Both the position numbers and the translations under genes were made by a program. The notes beneath the pieces are model-generated. The model saw only the letters and a program-made list of their open reading frames with translations, did no database searches and was not told the origin of the DNA. This document shows, piece after piece, positions 30,617 through 37,328 of a stretch of 41,588 nt of DNA (within the stretch, counting starts at the first letter, position 1; each line of letters begins with the position of its first letter). Origin of the DNA: Fimbriimonadales bacterium. Its GTDB lineage: Bacteria > Armatimonadota > Fimbriimonadia > Fimbriimonadales > Fimbriimonadaceae. The stretch spans positions 1 through 41,588 of the forward strand of contig JAOACB010000020.1 of NCBI GenBank assembly GCA_026418055.1, in the 5' to 3' direction.

Positions 30617-30897
30617 ATGGAGTATCGGAAGTTCGGCCCGGAGCAGCGCCGCGAGGTGCTGGAGAACACGCTGGCGGGCTGGGGAGCCAGCACTACGCGC
30701 GGTCTCTGGACATCGAGAAGTGGCGGAAGATCCTCTCTGACCCGCTGAATGAGGCGGCAGAGGCAGACACGCGCATCCGCAACAACCGGGATTCGGAGGC
30801 GAAGCAGCAGCTGGCGGCAGCGCTCTACGACCTGCGCAAGCTGGAGATCGCCATCGAGCAGACGGTGGCGGAGCTGGACGCGCTGGGAAAAGGCTGA
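30617..30897 (+). CDS. Small helical phage protein, apparently frameshifted
   Basis: AGGAGG precedes ATG 30617, which encodes MEYRKFGPEQRREVLENTLA in its first 20 codons. After the GGGG run at 30681-30684 this frame becomes Arg/Ser-rich and stops at about 30748. The frame shifted by -1 instead continues as SQHYARSLDIEKWRKILSDP and a charged helix to TGA 30895-30897, about 70 further residues. Joining both gives a coherent helical protein of about 93 residues; one extra G in the run would restore it. It lies directly after the fibre gene and before the lysis genes. This could be a sequencing indel, a genuine mutation, or recoding, though no classical slippery heptamer is present. Confidence 0.6.
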
Positions 30898-30916
30898 GCG
30901 CCGCACGTCGGCGCTC
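30896..30916 (+). terminator. Hairpin after fibre region
   Basis: GAGCGCCG and CGGCGCTC form an 8-bp stem around CACGT, starting at the stop codon of the frameshifted gene. It separates the structural from the lysis genes. No U-run follows, but the next gene has its own strong AAGGAGGTGAGG ribosome binding site. Confidence 0.5.
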
Positions 30917-30939
30917 TCGGCTGGCAAGGAGGTGAGGCG

Positions 30940-31095
30940 ATGCCGTACCAGATCGTCCGGGCGAAGGGTGGGTGGCTGGTGCAGAACGCGGAGACCCACC
31001 AGGTGAAGGGGCGGCACGAGACGTACGAGAAGGCGAAGGCGCAGCTGCGCGCGCTCTACGCGGCGGAGAAGTCGCGAACGCGGAAGGAGGACTGA
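30940..31095 (+). CDS. Small basic protein of unknown function (51 aa)
   Basis: AAGGAGGTGAGG lies directly before ATG 30940, one of the best ribosome binding sites in the genome. The 51-residue product MPYQIVRAKGGWLVQNAETH continues with a basic helix (YEKAKAQLRALYAAEKSRTR). The pattern of a short beta hairpin followed by KxxA helix occurs in many small phage proteins of unknown role. It starts the lysis cluster; the next ATG lies 2 bases after its stop. Confidence 0.7.
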   Translation: MPYQIVRAKGGWLVQNAETHQVKGRHETYEKAKAQLRALYAAEKSRTRKED

Positions 31096-31097
31096 GG

Positions 31098-31316
31098 ATG
31101 AGCGACGGCGACCTGCTGGACCAGCTGCTGAACCCGGAGAGCGATCGGGCGTGGCGGGTTGCCGTCGGGCACACGCTGCGGGAGGTGCGCGAGCAGACGC
31201 GGCTGACGAACGGGCGGGTGGGCCGCCTGGAGCGGTTCATCTGGGCGATGGGCGGCGGGCTCGTGGTGTGCGGGGCGATCGTGGTGCCGCTGTTTCTCGA
31301 GGCGGTGCACCAGTGA
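31098..31316 (+). CDS. Holin-like/XhlA-type membrane protein (72 aa)
   Basis: The first 45 residues are charged and helical (TLREVREQTRLTNGRVGRLE), followed by one strong transmembrane segment, AMGGGLVVCGAIVVPLFL, and a short tail. This is the layout of XhlA/haemolysin-like phage proteins, which sit in the inner membrane and cooperate with the holin or endolysin. It is coupled to its neighbours: ATG 2 bases after the previous stop, GTGA overlap with the next gene. The lysis location supports the call; holin activity itself is not shown. Confidence 0.65.
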   Translation: MSDGDLLDQLLNPESDRAWRVAVGHTLREVREQTRLTNGRVGRLERFIWAMGGGLVVCGAIVVPLFLEAVHQ

Positions 31317-31411
31317 AGTGGGCCGCGCGGGGGGCCGTGGGGCTGGTGTTCCTGTGGGCGGCTGGCATCACGCTGCTCGCGTTCTGGCCGGAACGGAGGC
31401 TGCGGGTATGA
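31313..31411 (+). CDS. Very small single-span membrane protein (32 aa)
   Basis: The GTG start overlaps the previous stop (GTGA), and the TGA overlaps the next ATG (ATGA). The product has KWAARGAVGLVFLWAAGITL as one transmembrane helix and a basic tail (WPERRLRV). Tight coupling on both sides and a consistent codon pattern support translation. It could be a lysis accessory peptide, antiholin or spanin-like protein; size alone does not decide. Confidence 0.55.
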   Translation: MKWAARGAVGLVFLWAAGITLLAFWPERRLRV

Positions 31412-31647
31412 GTGAGCCGGCGGTGTCGTGGATGGTCACGTGGATGACGGCGTGGGGCTCGTCGGCGCTGGTCGACCTCGATACGGAAGCCGACGCGCTG
31501 GCGATGGCGCGGGGGCTGGCGGAGCTGGGGCGGCGCGACGTGCGGGTGACCCGGTGTGAGTACGAGGTGGACGAGGACTTGCGGCGGCGGATATGGCAGC
31601 GGGTGCGGGACCGGCTGCGAGAGGCGCCGAAGGAGTTTGTGCCGTGA
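31408..31647 (+). CDS. Protein of unknown function in lysis cluster (79 aa)
   Basis: A soluble, 79-residue product: SWMVTWMTAWGSSALVDLDT followed by a helical section (ALAMARGLAELGRRDVRV, YEVDEDLRRRIWQRVRDRLR). The beta-alpha-beta-like pattern with REAPKEFVP tail is not a family I can name. ATG 31408 overlaps the previous TGA (ATGA); its stop overlaps the endolysin GTG. Likely co-translated with the lysis proteins. Confidence 0.6.
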   Translation: MSEPAVSWMVTWMTAWGSSALVDLDTEADALAMARGLAELGRRDVRVTRCEYEVDEDLRRRIWQRVRDRLREAPKEFVP

Positions 31648-32519
31648 TCGTGGATGGGTGGGTGGACTGGGCCGTTCGCGAGCCTGGGCCGGCTGACAAG
31701 GTGTATTCGGACCGCAACCGCGGCGAGGGCATCGCGTGCCACTCGATGGAGGGCTGGGGCCGGGGAGGAATCGACGGCCGGATGATGAGCCAGGAGCGTG
31801 ACGCCGACGGGCGGTACACGCCGAAGGCGCAGGCGAGCTGGATGTTCTCGCTGATGGCGGACGGGCGGCTGCTGCAGCACTACCCGGTGTGGAGTTCGAC
31901 GTGGACGAGCGGGAACCGGGAGGCGAACACACGCCTGTGGGCGGTGGAGGCCGAGGGGGTCGCCGGGACGCCGCTGAACGCGGCGCAGGTCGTGGCGATG
32001 GTCGGCCTCGCGCGGGAATGGGAGCGCTACACCGGGCGGCGAGCGCGGCGGGAACCGGAAGGCAGGACGGTGTGGGAGCACCGGGAGGTGTGGAGCTGGT
32101 CGAGCCCCAACGCGGGGCCGACGGCATGCCCTAGCGGGAGATATGCGCCGTTCTACGCGGCGCTCGATGAGGAGGACGGTATGAAGGCTGAGGAACTGGC
32201 GAGGCTGGAGCGGGTGGAACGGCTGCTGGCGGGCCGAGGGGTGGTCCCGGTGGTCTGCACGGAGGAGAACCGGCTTCCGCTGGAGCTGGCGACGGGTGTG
32301 AAGCAGCCGCTCGGGGTGACGGTGCGGCTCTCCGGGGCGCAGACGCTGGCCTACCTGGACTACATGGGGAACAACTTTTGGTTGGGGCTCGCCGGCACGC
32401 AGGAGCGAGTGGCGAGGCTGGAGGGGAGTAACGGGCCGAAGCCTGCCGGGGAGCCGGTAGCGCGGTTCGTGCTCGATGTGCTCGAGGACGGCGACGTCAT
32501 CATGCGACGGGAGGTGTGA
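31644..32519 (+). CDS. Endolysin: N-acetylmuramoyl-L-alanine amidase (291 aa)
   Basis: Residues of about 15-170 follow the amidase_2/PGRP pattern: ACHSMEGWG with zinc-binding His 33, SWMFSLMADGRLLQHYPVW, ANTRLWAVEAEG, EHREVW with His 146, and TACPSG with Cys 162, the third zinc ligand. Zn-amidases cleave the bond between muramic acid and L-alanine in peptidoglycan. The C-terminal 110 residues (ELARLERVERLLAGRGVV, TVRLSGAQTLAYLDYMGNNF) are a separate, possibly cell-wall-binding, region. No signal peptide is present, so release should depend on a holin; candidates flank the gene. GTG 31644 overlaps the previous stop. Confidence 0.82.
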   Translation: MIVDGWVDWAVREPGPADKVYSDRNRGEGIACHSMEGWGRGGIDGRMMSQERDADGRYTPKAQASWMFSLMADGRLLQHYPVWSSTWTSGNREANTRLWAVEAEGVAGTPLNAAQVVAMVGLAREWERYTGRRARREPEGRTVWEHREVWSWSSPNAGPTACPSGRYAPFYAALDEEDGMKAEELARLERVERLLAGRGVVPVVCTEENRLPLELATGVKQPLGVTVRLSGAQTLAYLDYMGNNFWLGLAGTQERVARLEGSNGPKPAGEPVARFVLDVLEDGDVIMRREV

Positions 32520-32520
32520 G

Positions 32521-32733
32521 GTGTACCAGTTCAAATGGCGGGAGGAGCTGCTGTTCGCAGCCGCGGTGTTCCTCGTGTACGTCGGGACGGCGTACGTGGC
32601 CACGGACCAGAACCCCGTGACAAACTGGGGAGACTGGGTCGCGGCGACGCTGGTGGCCGGGTCACGGGTCGCGGTGGCGGCGCTCGTGAATCCGATCGCG
32701 CGATGGGTTGCGAGCAGGGACGCCAGTGGTTGA
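32521..32733 (+). CDS. Holin candidate with two membrane spans (70 aa)
   Basis: The 70-residue product begins with YQFKWREELLFAAAVFLVYV, the first membrane helix, followed by a short polar turn (ATDQNPVTNWGDW) and a second hydrophobic segment, AATLVAGSRVAVAALVNPI, then a charged tail. Two spans, small size and a place directly after the endolysin are the classic holin profile. GTG 32521 lies 1 base after the endolysin stop, preceded by GGAGGTG. It overlaps the next gene by 8 bases. Confidence 0.68.
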   Translation: MYQFKWREELLFAAAVFLVYVGTAYVATDQNPVTNWGDWVAATLVAGSRVAVAALVNPIARWVASRDASG

Positions 32734-32932
32734 CGCGGTGGTAGCGCGGGTAGGGCGCAACGACTGGGCGCTGGTCGTCGGGCATGTGCCGGCGGGGCGG
32801 CGGGTGCTGGCGGCGCCGGTGCTGACGTTCCGGTCGCGCGAGGAAGCCCGTGCTCACGGGAGGAGGCACGGGCTTCGGGTGCTGGACCGGGCGCCGCTAG
32901 GTCAGGCGAGCCACTCGTCTGGGGTGCGGTAG
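32726..32932 (+). CDS. Small basic protein, convergent overlap with integrase (68 aa)
   Basis: From GTG 32726 the frame gives VDAVVARVGRNDWALVVGHV, AGRRVLAAPVLTFRS and an Arg/His-rich tail. It overlaps the end of the holin-like gene and, at its 3' end, the last 31 bases of the opposing integrase gene. A hairpin (32843-32876) lies within its 3' half. The N-terminal part looks like real protein, but the tail coincides with the terminator and integrase end, so the frame may be partly fortuitous. Confidence 0.45.
   Translation: MVDAVVARVGRNDWALVVGHVPAGRRVLAAPVLTFRSREEARAHGRRHGLRVLDRAPLGQASHSSGVR
32843..32876. terminator. Hairpin between convergent lysis and integrase genes
   Basis: GAAGCCCGTGC and GCACGGGCTTC are perfect 11-bp arms separated by 12 bases. 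The position, between the end of the rightward late operon and the end of the leftward integrase, suggests a bidirectional terminator. It resembles 515-540 in stem ends (GAAGCCC/GGGCTTC). There is no U-tract. Confidence 0.55.
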
Positions 32933-33900
32933 TCGGCGTCCTCGAGCTCGAGGCCGAGGCGGCGGAGGTAGCGCTCGGTCGTCTGGACTTTGCTGTGGCC
33001 GAGGAAGGCCTTGACGATGAGGATGTCCTTCGTCTCGCGGTAGAGCTCGGTCGCGGCGGTATGCCGAAGGCGGTGCGGGTGGGCCGGGCCGTCGACGCCG
33101 GCGTATTCGCCGAGGGAGCGGATGACGCGCCAGATGGCGTCGTAGGTCATGGGGCGGCGGCGGATGGAGATCCACAGGGCATCGGAGGAGACACGGTACT
33201 TTTCGCGCATGCGGACCCAGCGGCGGAGGGCCTGGTAGGCCTTAGGGCTGAGGCGGACGCGGCGCTGCACGATGCCTTGCCCTTTGTCGTCCCGGATGAG
33301 GAGGCGGCGGTTGGCCCAGTCGATATCGCCGAGGCGGAGCCCGAGGAGGGCGCGGACGCGCAGGCCGGTGCCGAGGAAGAGGGTGACGATGGCCTCGTCG
33401 CGGGCGGCGACGATGGGGTCGTCCTTCTCGCGGCACTTCGCGATGATGGCATGCGCCTCGTCGGCTGAGAGCGCGGTGCGGGTGAGCTTGGGGGTTGCCG
33501 GGCGGCGGACGGATGCCATGGGGTTGGCGTCGGTGTAGCCCTGGTGGTGGACCCACTTCCAGAAGATGCTGAGGACGGCGTGGGTGGCGACGACCATGGA
33601 GGTGGAGATGCGGTTCTGGTCGGCGCGGTCGCCGTCGTGGCGGGTGGTGCGCCGGGGGCGCTCCCACTCTGCGGCGAGGAAGAGGGTCAGGTGGCGCGGG
33701 GAGACGTCGGCGAGGTCGGCGATGCCGTCGGCCTCGAGGGCTTCGAGCATGCGGTCGGTGATGGCGCGGTAGTTGCGGACGGTCTTGGGGCTGGCAGCGT
33801 AGTAGGTGGCGAGCCACTCATCGCGAGCCTCGCGGATGGACCCGGTCGCCCACGGGGGGGGTGTGACCGTAGGTTCGACAGATGACGACTTGGGGGCCAT
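32902..33900 (-). CDS. int: Tyrosine-recombinase integrase (332 aa)
   Basis: The catalytic domain shows all expected residues: GTGLRVRALLGL with Arg 181, DDKGQG with Lys 206, HPHRLRHTAA with His 276 and Arg 279, LGHSKVQTTERYL with His 302 and the nucleophile Tyr 311. An N-terminal SAM-like core-binding domain (DEWLATYYAASPKTVRNYRA) precedes it. The enzyme joins attP to the bacterial attB. I set the start at ATG 33900 because the upstream extension of the frame runs through attP and has no protein-like content. The 3' end overlaps the 68-residue gene by 31 bases. Length (332) is normal for XerD-like phage integrases. Confidence 0.93.
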   Translation of the reverse strand: MAPKSSSVEPTVTPPPWATGSIREARDEWLATYYAASPKTVRNYRAITDRMLEALEADGIADLADVSPRHLTLFLAAEWERPRRTTRHDGDRADQNRISTSMVVATHAVLSIFWKWVHHQGYTDANPMASVRRPATPKLTRTALSADEAHAIIAKCREKDDPIVAARDEAIVTLFLGTGLRVRALLGLRLGDIDWANRRLLIRDDKGQGIVQRRVRLSPKAYQALRRWVRMREKYRVSSDALWISIRRRPMTYDAIWRVIRSLGEYAGVDGPAHPHRLRHTAATELYRETKDILIVKAFLGHSKVQTTERYLRRLGLELEDADYRTPDEWLA

Positions 33901-33969
33901 GTTGTGTGAACACCTCGGTGTGGATTGCCCGGGCCCACGAACCTGCAGGTGCACATAAAACTGTGGTGG

Positions 33970-34008
33970 TGGTACGCCCGGGAGGATTCGAACCTCCGAC
34001 CTTTGGGT
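33970..34008 (-). other. Probable attP core: 3' half of a tRNA gene including CCA
   Basis: Reading the minus strand, this stretch is the 3' half of a tRNA: CCCAA (anticodon stem arm), AGGTC variable region, GGAGG-TTCGAAT-CCTCC T arm, CGGGCGT acceptor arm, A and CCA. No matching 5' half precedes it, so it is not a working tRNA. Integrases often target the 3' half of tRNA genes and restore it from attP. It lies between repressor and integrase genes, the expected place. The host tRNA cannot be named, because the anticodon is outside the shared part. Confidence 0.82.
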
Positions 34009-34052
34009 CGGGGCAATAACAAGCGTTGCTGGCATCGGCTGAACTGGAGCGA

Positions 34053-34454
34053 CTAGGGCACCTCCGTGGACGTAGGTTCGATACCGGCAGCCTCGCGGCA
34101 GCGGCGGGCGAACTGGTCGATGTGCCAGTGCACCGCGGCGAGGTCGCGGTCGTCGTAGAGCCGCTCCCACTCCAGGCGGGTGGTGGGCGCAGAGAGGCTA
34201 CGCTGGTCGTACTCCGGGTCGATGAACCACTCGAGCGGGAAGCCGGTGGCGCGGGCGATGAGAAACAGGTCGACCGGGTCGACGGCGAATTCGGCGCGCT
34301 CCACTTCAGACAGCCAGTTTTGCGAGTACGGGAGCTGCGCGGCACGAATCAGGTCCAGCTGGGTGAGGCCTGCGGCCCGCCGCGCCTGTCGGATGCGGGC
34401 GGCGATCCATCGCGTCCGCTCGCGATGCCATGGCGTCTTAGGGGTGGCTGGCAC
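34053..34454 (-). CDS. CI-type repressor with XRE helix-turn-helix (133 aa)
   Basis: Residues 14-75 form an XRE/Cro-CI domain: RIRQARRAAGLTQLDLIRAA, then SQNWLSEVERAEFAVDPVDL and LFLIARATGFPLEWF. The C-terminus is short and lacks the Ala-Gly protease site of lambda CI, so induction by RecA-stimulated self-cleavage is not expected. It is oriented leftward, upstream of attP and the integrase, and divergent from the small HTH gene at 34604, the standard layout of a lysogeny switch. GTG 34454 is preceded by GGAGGA. The last residues (AAGIEPTSTEVP) are rich in Thr/Pro. Confidence 0.83.
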   Translation of the reverse strand: MPATPKTPWHRERTRWIAARIRQARRAAGLTQLDLIRAAQLPYSQNWLSEVERAEFAVDPVDLFLIARATGFPLEWFIDPEYDQRSLSAPTTRLEWERLYDDRDLAAVHWHIDQFARRCREAAGIEPTSTEVP

Positions 34455-34603
34455 GTGGTTCCTCCGTGTGCGGTTGGGTGAATGGTAGCCGAATGGTGCG
34501 CTGCGGAGAAGATGTTGCCGATAAATCTTCGGTACATACCCCTTGCAGTGAGTGGTGACTACAGCTAGTCTGTGAGCGACACCAGATGTCGTGGAGGTTT
34601 GGT
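34455..34603. promoter_or_regulatory. Repressor/early switch region
   Basis: This 149-bp intergenic region between divergent repressor and Cro-position genes is the AT-richest spot nearby. A rightward promoter is likely: TTGCAG at 34543-34548, 17-bp spacer, TAGTCT at 34566-34571. A partial palindrome CCGATAAATCTTCGG at 34518-34532 is a candidate operator. A leftward promoter for the repressor must also lie here; I cannot place its boxes with confidence. Confidence 0.6.
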
Positions 34604-34810
34604 ATGGACGTCATCGTTGTCGAGCGGCCGCCGCGGCCGAGGAATGTGCTGGAGCGCGAAGCGCAGAGGACGGGGAGGACGCCGGCGGAGGAGCTGGCGG
34701 CGCTCCTGCGACGGCACCCGACGTTTGCCGAGGCCGCCGGCGAGCTCGGCGTGTCCGAGCTGACGCTCCGGCGTTGGCGTCGGCAGTACGGGGTGGAGGT
34801 GCTCCGGTGA
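34604..34810 (+). CDS. Small HTH regulator at the Cro position (68 aa)
   Basis: The 68-residue protein has a basic N-terminus (DVIVVERPPRPRNVLEREAQ) and a helix-turn-helix at the C-terminus, TFAEAAGELGVSELTLRRWR. It is the first gene of the rightward early operon and divergent from the repressor, the position of Cro in lambdoid phages. TRFNA-like or Fis-type HTH families share this pattern; I cannot name the exact one. A GGAGG site lies 8 bases before ATG 34604. Its stop overlaps the next GTG (GTGA). Confidence 0.7.
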   Translation: MDVIVVERPPRPRNVLEREAQRTGRTPAEELAALLRRHPTFAEAAGELGVSELTLRRWRRQYGVEVLR

Positions 34811-34977
34811 CGCCGGCCGAGGCCGGGTATGCCGGCGGTATGGCCACGCTGGAGCGGCACGGGCGGGAGCACTTCTCCCGCATTGCTCGAGGACGCAGGC
34901 GAATCCCGCGCAGCCAAAGACCCGGGCCCACGAGGGATTCGCAGCGGCAATCTTCGGAGAAAGGAGGGCCTCGCTAG
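34807..34977 (+). CDS. Small KGG-like basic protein (56 aa)
   Basis: The GTG overlaps the previous stop. The product includes AGGMATLERHGREHFSRIAR, the pattern seen in KGG-repeat/stress-induced small proteins (GG-x-A-T-x-E-x-x-G-x-E-H-F). A second half is basic and low-complexity, ending in SEKGGPR. Its role is unknown; in bacteria the family is linked to stress, in phages to small accessory genes. An inverted repeat (GCGAATCCC at 34899-34907, GGGATTCGC at 34934-34942) lies within it. Confidence 0.58.
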   Translation: MTPAEAGYAGGMATLERHGREHFSRIARGRRRIPRSQRPGPTRDSQRQSSEKGGPR

Positions 34978-35006
34978 CCGAGCAACAGGGGCAAGTCCAG
35001 GCACGA

Positions 35007-35045
35007 CGCCGGGGAGGCGTTCGCTCACTCGCTCCCTCCCCGGCG
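35007..35045. promoter_or_regulatory. Strong hairpin upstream of the recombination operon
   Basis: CGCCGGGGAGG and CCTCCCCGGCG are perfect 11-bp arms with a 17-base loop, in the 88-bp gap before the exonuclease gene. The structure could be a terminator read through by antitermination, or an RNA regulator controlling the recombination genes. No U-tract follows, and the exonuclease ribosome binding site starts 10 bases downstream. Confidence 0.5.
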
Positions 35046-35065
35046 CCACGACAGGGGGCGAGTGC

Positions 35066-35689
35066 ATGGAGGGCGAGATGATTCAGGGGCTGGTAGTCGA
35101 CGAGGCGAACCACGCCTATTCGTGGGAGGGGCGGCGGCTGCCGAGCGTGACGCAGGTTCTGCGCGTGCTCGATGACTTTGGGGATGTGCCGAAGGATGTC
35201 CTCGATTTCGCGGCGTTTCGAGGGACTGCCGTGCATGAGGCGACGGCGCTGGCCGACCGGGACGACCTCGATGAGGAATCGCTAGACCCGGAGCTGGCGG
35301 GGTATGTGGCAGCGTGGCGGCGCTTCCGGGAGGAATCCGGGTTCGAGCCGCTGCTGGTGGAGCACCGCGTGGTGAATTTGCAGCTGGGGTACGCCGGAAC
35401 GGTGGACCGTGTTGGCCAGCTCGGCGGGCGGATGGCGCTGCTGGACATCAAGAGCGGGTCGCGCGTGCCGCGCTCAGCGGGGCCGCAGCTGGCAGGGTAC
35501 TGGGAGGCCCTGACGTGGATGGTCGAGCACGGGTACCTGGAGCGAAGTCTTCGGCTGCACTACCGAGACCGGTACGTGGTGCATCTCCGGCCGGAGGGCC
35601 GGTACTCACTCGTGCCGATGCGGGACCCGCGAGACCGGAGCATCTTCGCGGCGGCGCTGGACATCTGGAACTGGAAGGAGGCGATGTGA
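35066..35689 (+). CDS. PD-(D/E)XK exonuclease, RecB/Cas4-like (207 aa)
   Basis: The nuclease core is visible: RGTAVHEA with His 57, GYAGTVDRVG with Asp 114, MALLDIKSG with Asp 127 and Lys 129, and the downstream QLAGY with Gln 141. This is the PD-(D/E)XK order of phage exonucleases that process double-strand ends. The next-but-one gene is a RecT-type annealase, the usual partner of such exonucleases. ATG 35066 or ATG 35078 could be the start; GGAGGGCGAG before 35078 favours the latter by spacing, in which case the first four residues are absent. The stop overlaps the next ATG (TGATG). Confidence 0.82.
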   Translation: MEGEMIQGLVVDEANHAYSWEGRRLPSVTQVLRVLDDFGDVPKDVLDFAAFRGTAVHEATALADRDDLDEESLDPELAGYVAAWRRFREESGFEPLLVEHRVVNLQLGYAGTVDRVGQLGGRMALLDIKSGSRVPRSAGPQLAGYWEALTWMVEHGYLERSLRLHYRDRYVVHLRPEGRYSLVPMRDPRDRSIFAAALDIWNWKEAM

Positions 35690-36366
35690 TGCTGAGCGTG
35701 CCGATGGTTCCGGATGAGAGCCGCGACCTGGCCGAGCTGGCGGGGCAGCTCGCGGTGCGGGTGCGATCGCTAGTCATCGGCGATGTCCCCGCGTATCAGG
35801 GGGCGCTGGCGGCGCTGCAGGAGCTGCGCGCAGTAATGCGCCGCATCGAGGAGCAGCGGAAGGAGGTCACCCGGCCGCTGCTCGACGAGAAGCGGCGGCT
35901 GGACAGCTGGTACCGGGCGCCGGAGCAGGCGCTGAAGAGCGCGGAGGAGGCGCTGGTAGAGGCGCTGACCCGGTTCCGCGCCGAGTGTGCCGCGCAGGCC
36001 GAGATGGTGGCCATCCGTGCCGAACGCGAGCGTCAGCGGGCGCTGGAGAAAGCGGATGAGTGGGAGGCCAAGGGCCAACCGCAGCGGGCTGCGCACTGGC
36101 GGGCGAAGGCGGGGGCGCTGGCTGCGCCAGTGGCGGCAACCCTGCCCACCGTGCCGGGTGTGAGCTGGCGGACGAGCTGGAAGTGGGAGCTGCTCGATGC
36201 GGCGGCCGTGCCACGCGAGTGGTTGACGGTGGACGCCGCGAAGGTTGATGAGGCCGTGCGGGCGATGGGGGAGGTGGCAGCGGCCGCCATCCCAGGGATT
36301 CGCGTGTGGGCCGAGGAACTGCCGGTGGTGACGCTGCCGGCCCAGTGGAAGGAGGCGAGCAAATGA
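35689..36366 (+). CDS. Coiled-coil protein between exonuclease and annealase (225 aa)
   Basis: The 225-residue product is dominated by long helices: LAELAGQLAVRVRSLV, VMRRIEEQRKEVTRPL, EALTRFRAECAAQAEM and EKADEWEAKGQPQRAAHW, followed by a compact C-terminal domain (WKWELLDAAAVPREWLTVDA, IPGIRVWAEEL). Proteins of this design occur in phage recombination operons between exonuclease and RecT; their role is not firmly known. ATG 35689 overlaps the previous stop (TGATG), and the 3' end overlaps recT. Confidence 0.7.
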   Translation: MLSVPMVPDESRDLAELAGQLAVRVRSLVIGDVPAYQGALAALQELRAVMRRIEEQRKEVTRPLLDEKRRLDSWYRAPEQALKSAEEALVEALTRFRAECAAQAEMVAIRAERERQRALEKADEWEAKGQPQRAAHWRAKAGALAAPVAATLPTVPGVSWRTSWKWELLDAAAVPREWLTVDAAKVDEAVRAMGEVAAAAIPGIRVWAEELPVVTLPAQWKEASK

Positions 36367-37328
36367 CCGACCTGGTGGAAGCGAAGCAGCATGCGATTAC
36401 GGCGTACACGGATGCCGAGCGGAGGCTCATCCGGGAGACGTTCGCGCGGGGGACGACGGACGACCAGTTTGCGCTGTACCTGTGGACGGCCCGCTCGCGG
36501 GGGCTCGACCCCCGGGCCGGGCAGATTCATGCCGTCGTGCGCAAGGCTCGGGCGAAGGATGAGCGCGGGAACTGGGTGGAGCGGCCGCAGATGACGATCC
36601 AGACGGGCATCGATGGGTACCGGCTGATCGCGCAGCGGAGCGGCGAGTACGAAGGCAAGGCGGGGCCCTACTGGTGTGGGCCGGATGGGGTCTGGCAGGA
36701 CGTGTGGGTGAAAGACGAGCCGCCGTTTGCGGCGAAGGTCGGTGTGCGGCGGCGCGGGGACGCGGATTACAGCTGGCACGTGGCGCTCTACCGGGAGTAC
36801 GTCCAGCTCGTCGATGAGTACGACGAGAATGGGCGGCGCACGGGGGCGAAGGTGCCGAATGCCATGTGGGCGAAGTCGCCGGCCAACATGCTGGCGAAGT
36901 GCGCGGAGGCGGGCGCGCTGCGGTCTCGGTTTCCGGAGGACCTGGCCGGGATCTACGTCGATGCGGAGTACGCGGTCGTCGCCACCATCGACGAGGCGAA
37001 CGAGCAGCGCGTGCGGGGCGCCGAGCGGGTCATCCAGCGGCCGCGGGCGAAGAGCGCGACGAAGGAGGTCTCAGTGGCGGCGGTCGTGGACGAGGATGGC
37101 GTGATCGTTGAGGAGCAAGCTTCGCCGGCACCGGACGGGTCGGGATTCACGGCGTTCTGGATTGAGCTGCAGGAGATGCTGGACGGTTCGCCGTGGGACC
37201 TCGGGCACGTGGGCATGGTGCTCAACTGCGGCTCGAACCCGGCGGACTTCGAGCGCTGGTGGGAGGCGAACCGGGAGCGTGGCAACCTGCTCGCCTACAT
37301 CCGGCGGAAGCTGGAGGCGCTGCAGTGA
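36363..37328 (+). CDS. recT: RecT/Bet-family single-strand annealing protein (321 aa)
   Basis: The sequence follows the Bet/RecT pattern: LIRETFARGTTDDQFALYLW, ARSRGLDPRAGQIHAV, GIDGYRLIAQRSGEYEGKAG, WHVALYREYVQL and PNAMWAKSPANMLAKCAEA. Such proteins anneal complementary single strands after exonuclease resection. The C-terminal 80 residues (GSGFTAFWIELQEMLDGSPW) are separate and probably variable. ATG 36363 overlaps the upstream stop region; its own stop overlaps the next GTG (GTGA). Together with the exonuclease it forms a complete two-component recombination system, likely also aiding concatemer formation. Confidence 0.88.
   Translation: MTDLVEAKQHAITAYTDAERRLIRETFARGTTDDQFALYLWTARSRGLDPRAGQIHAVVRKARAKDERGNWVERPQMTIQTGIDGYRLIAQRSGEYEGKAGPYWCGPDGVWQDVWVKDEPPFAAKVGVRRRGDADYSWHVALYREYVQLVDEYDENGRRTGAKVPNAMWAKSPANMLAKCAEAGALRSRFPEDLAGIYVDAEYAVVATIDEANEQRVRGAERVIQRPRAKSATKEVSVAAVVDEDGVIVEEQASPAPDGSGFTAFWIELQEMLDGSPWDLGHVGMVLNCGSNPADFERWWEANRERGNLLAYIRRKLEALQ

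Noticed and set aside
34068..34090. GTAGGTTCGATACC, resembling a tRNA T loop
   Set aside because: The flanking bases do not pair as a T stem, no cloverleaf can be built, and the sequence encodes the repressor C-terminus. A similar GGTTCGAT at about 4744 fails in the same way.
32902..34170. Integrase extended to 422 residues
   Set aside because: The additional N-terminal part reads through the attP tRNA half and is not protein-like; ATG 33900 gives a normal 332-residue integrase.
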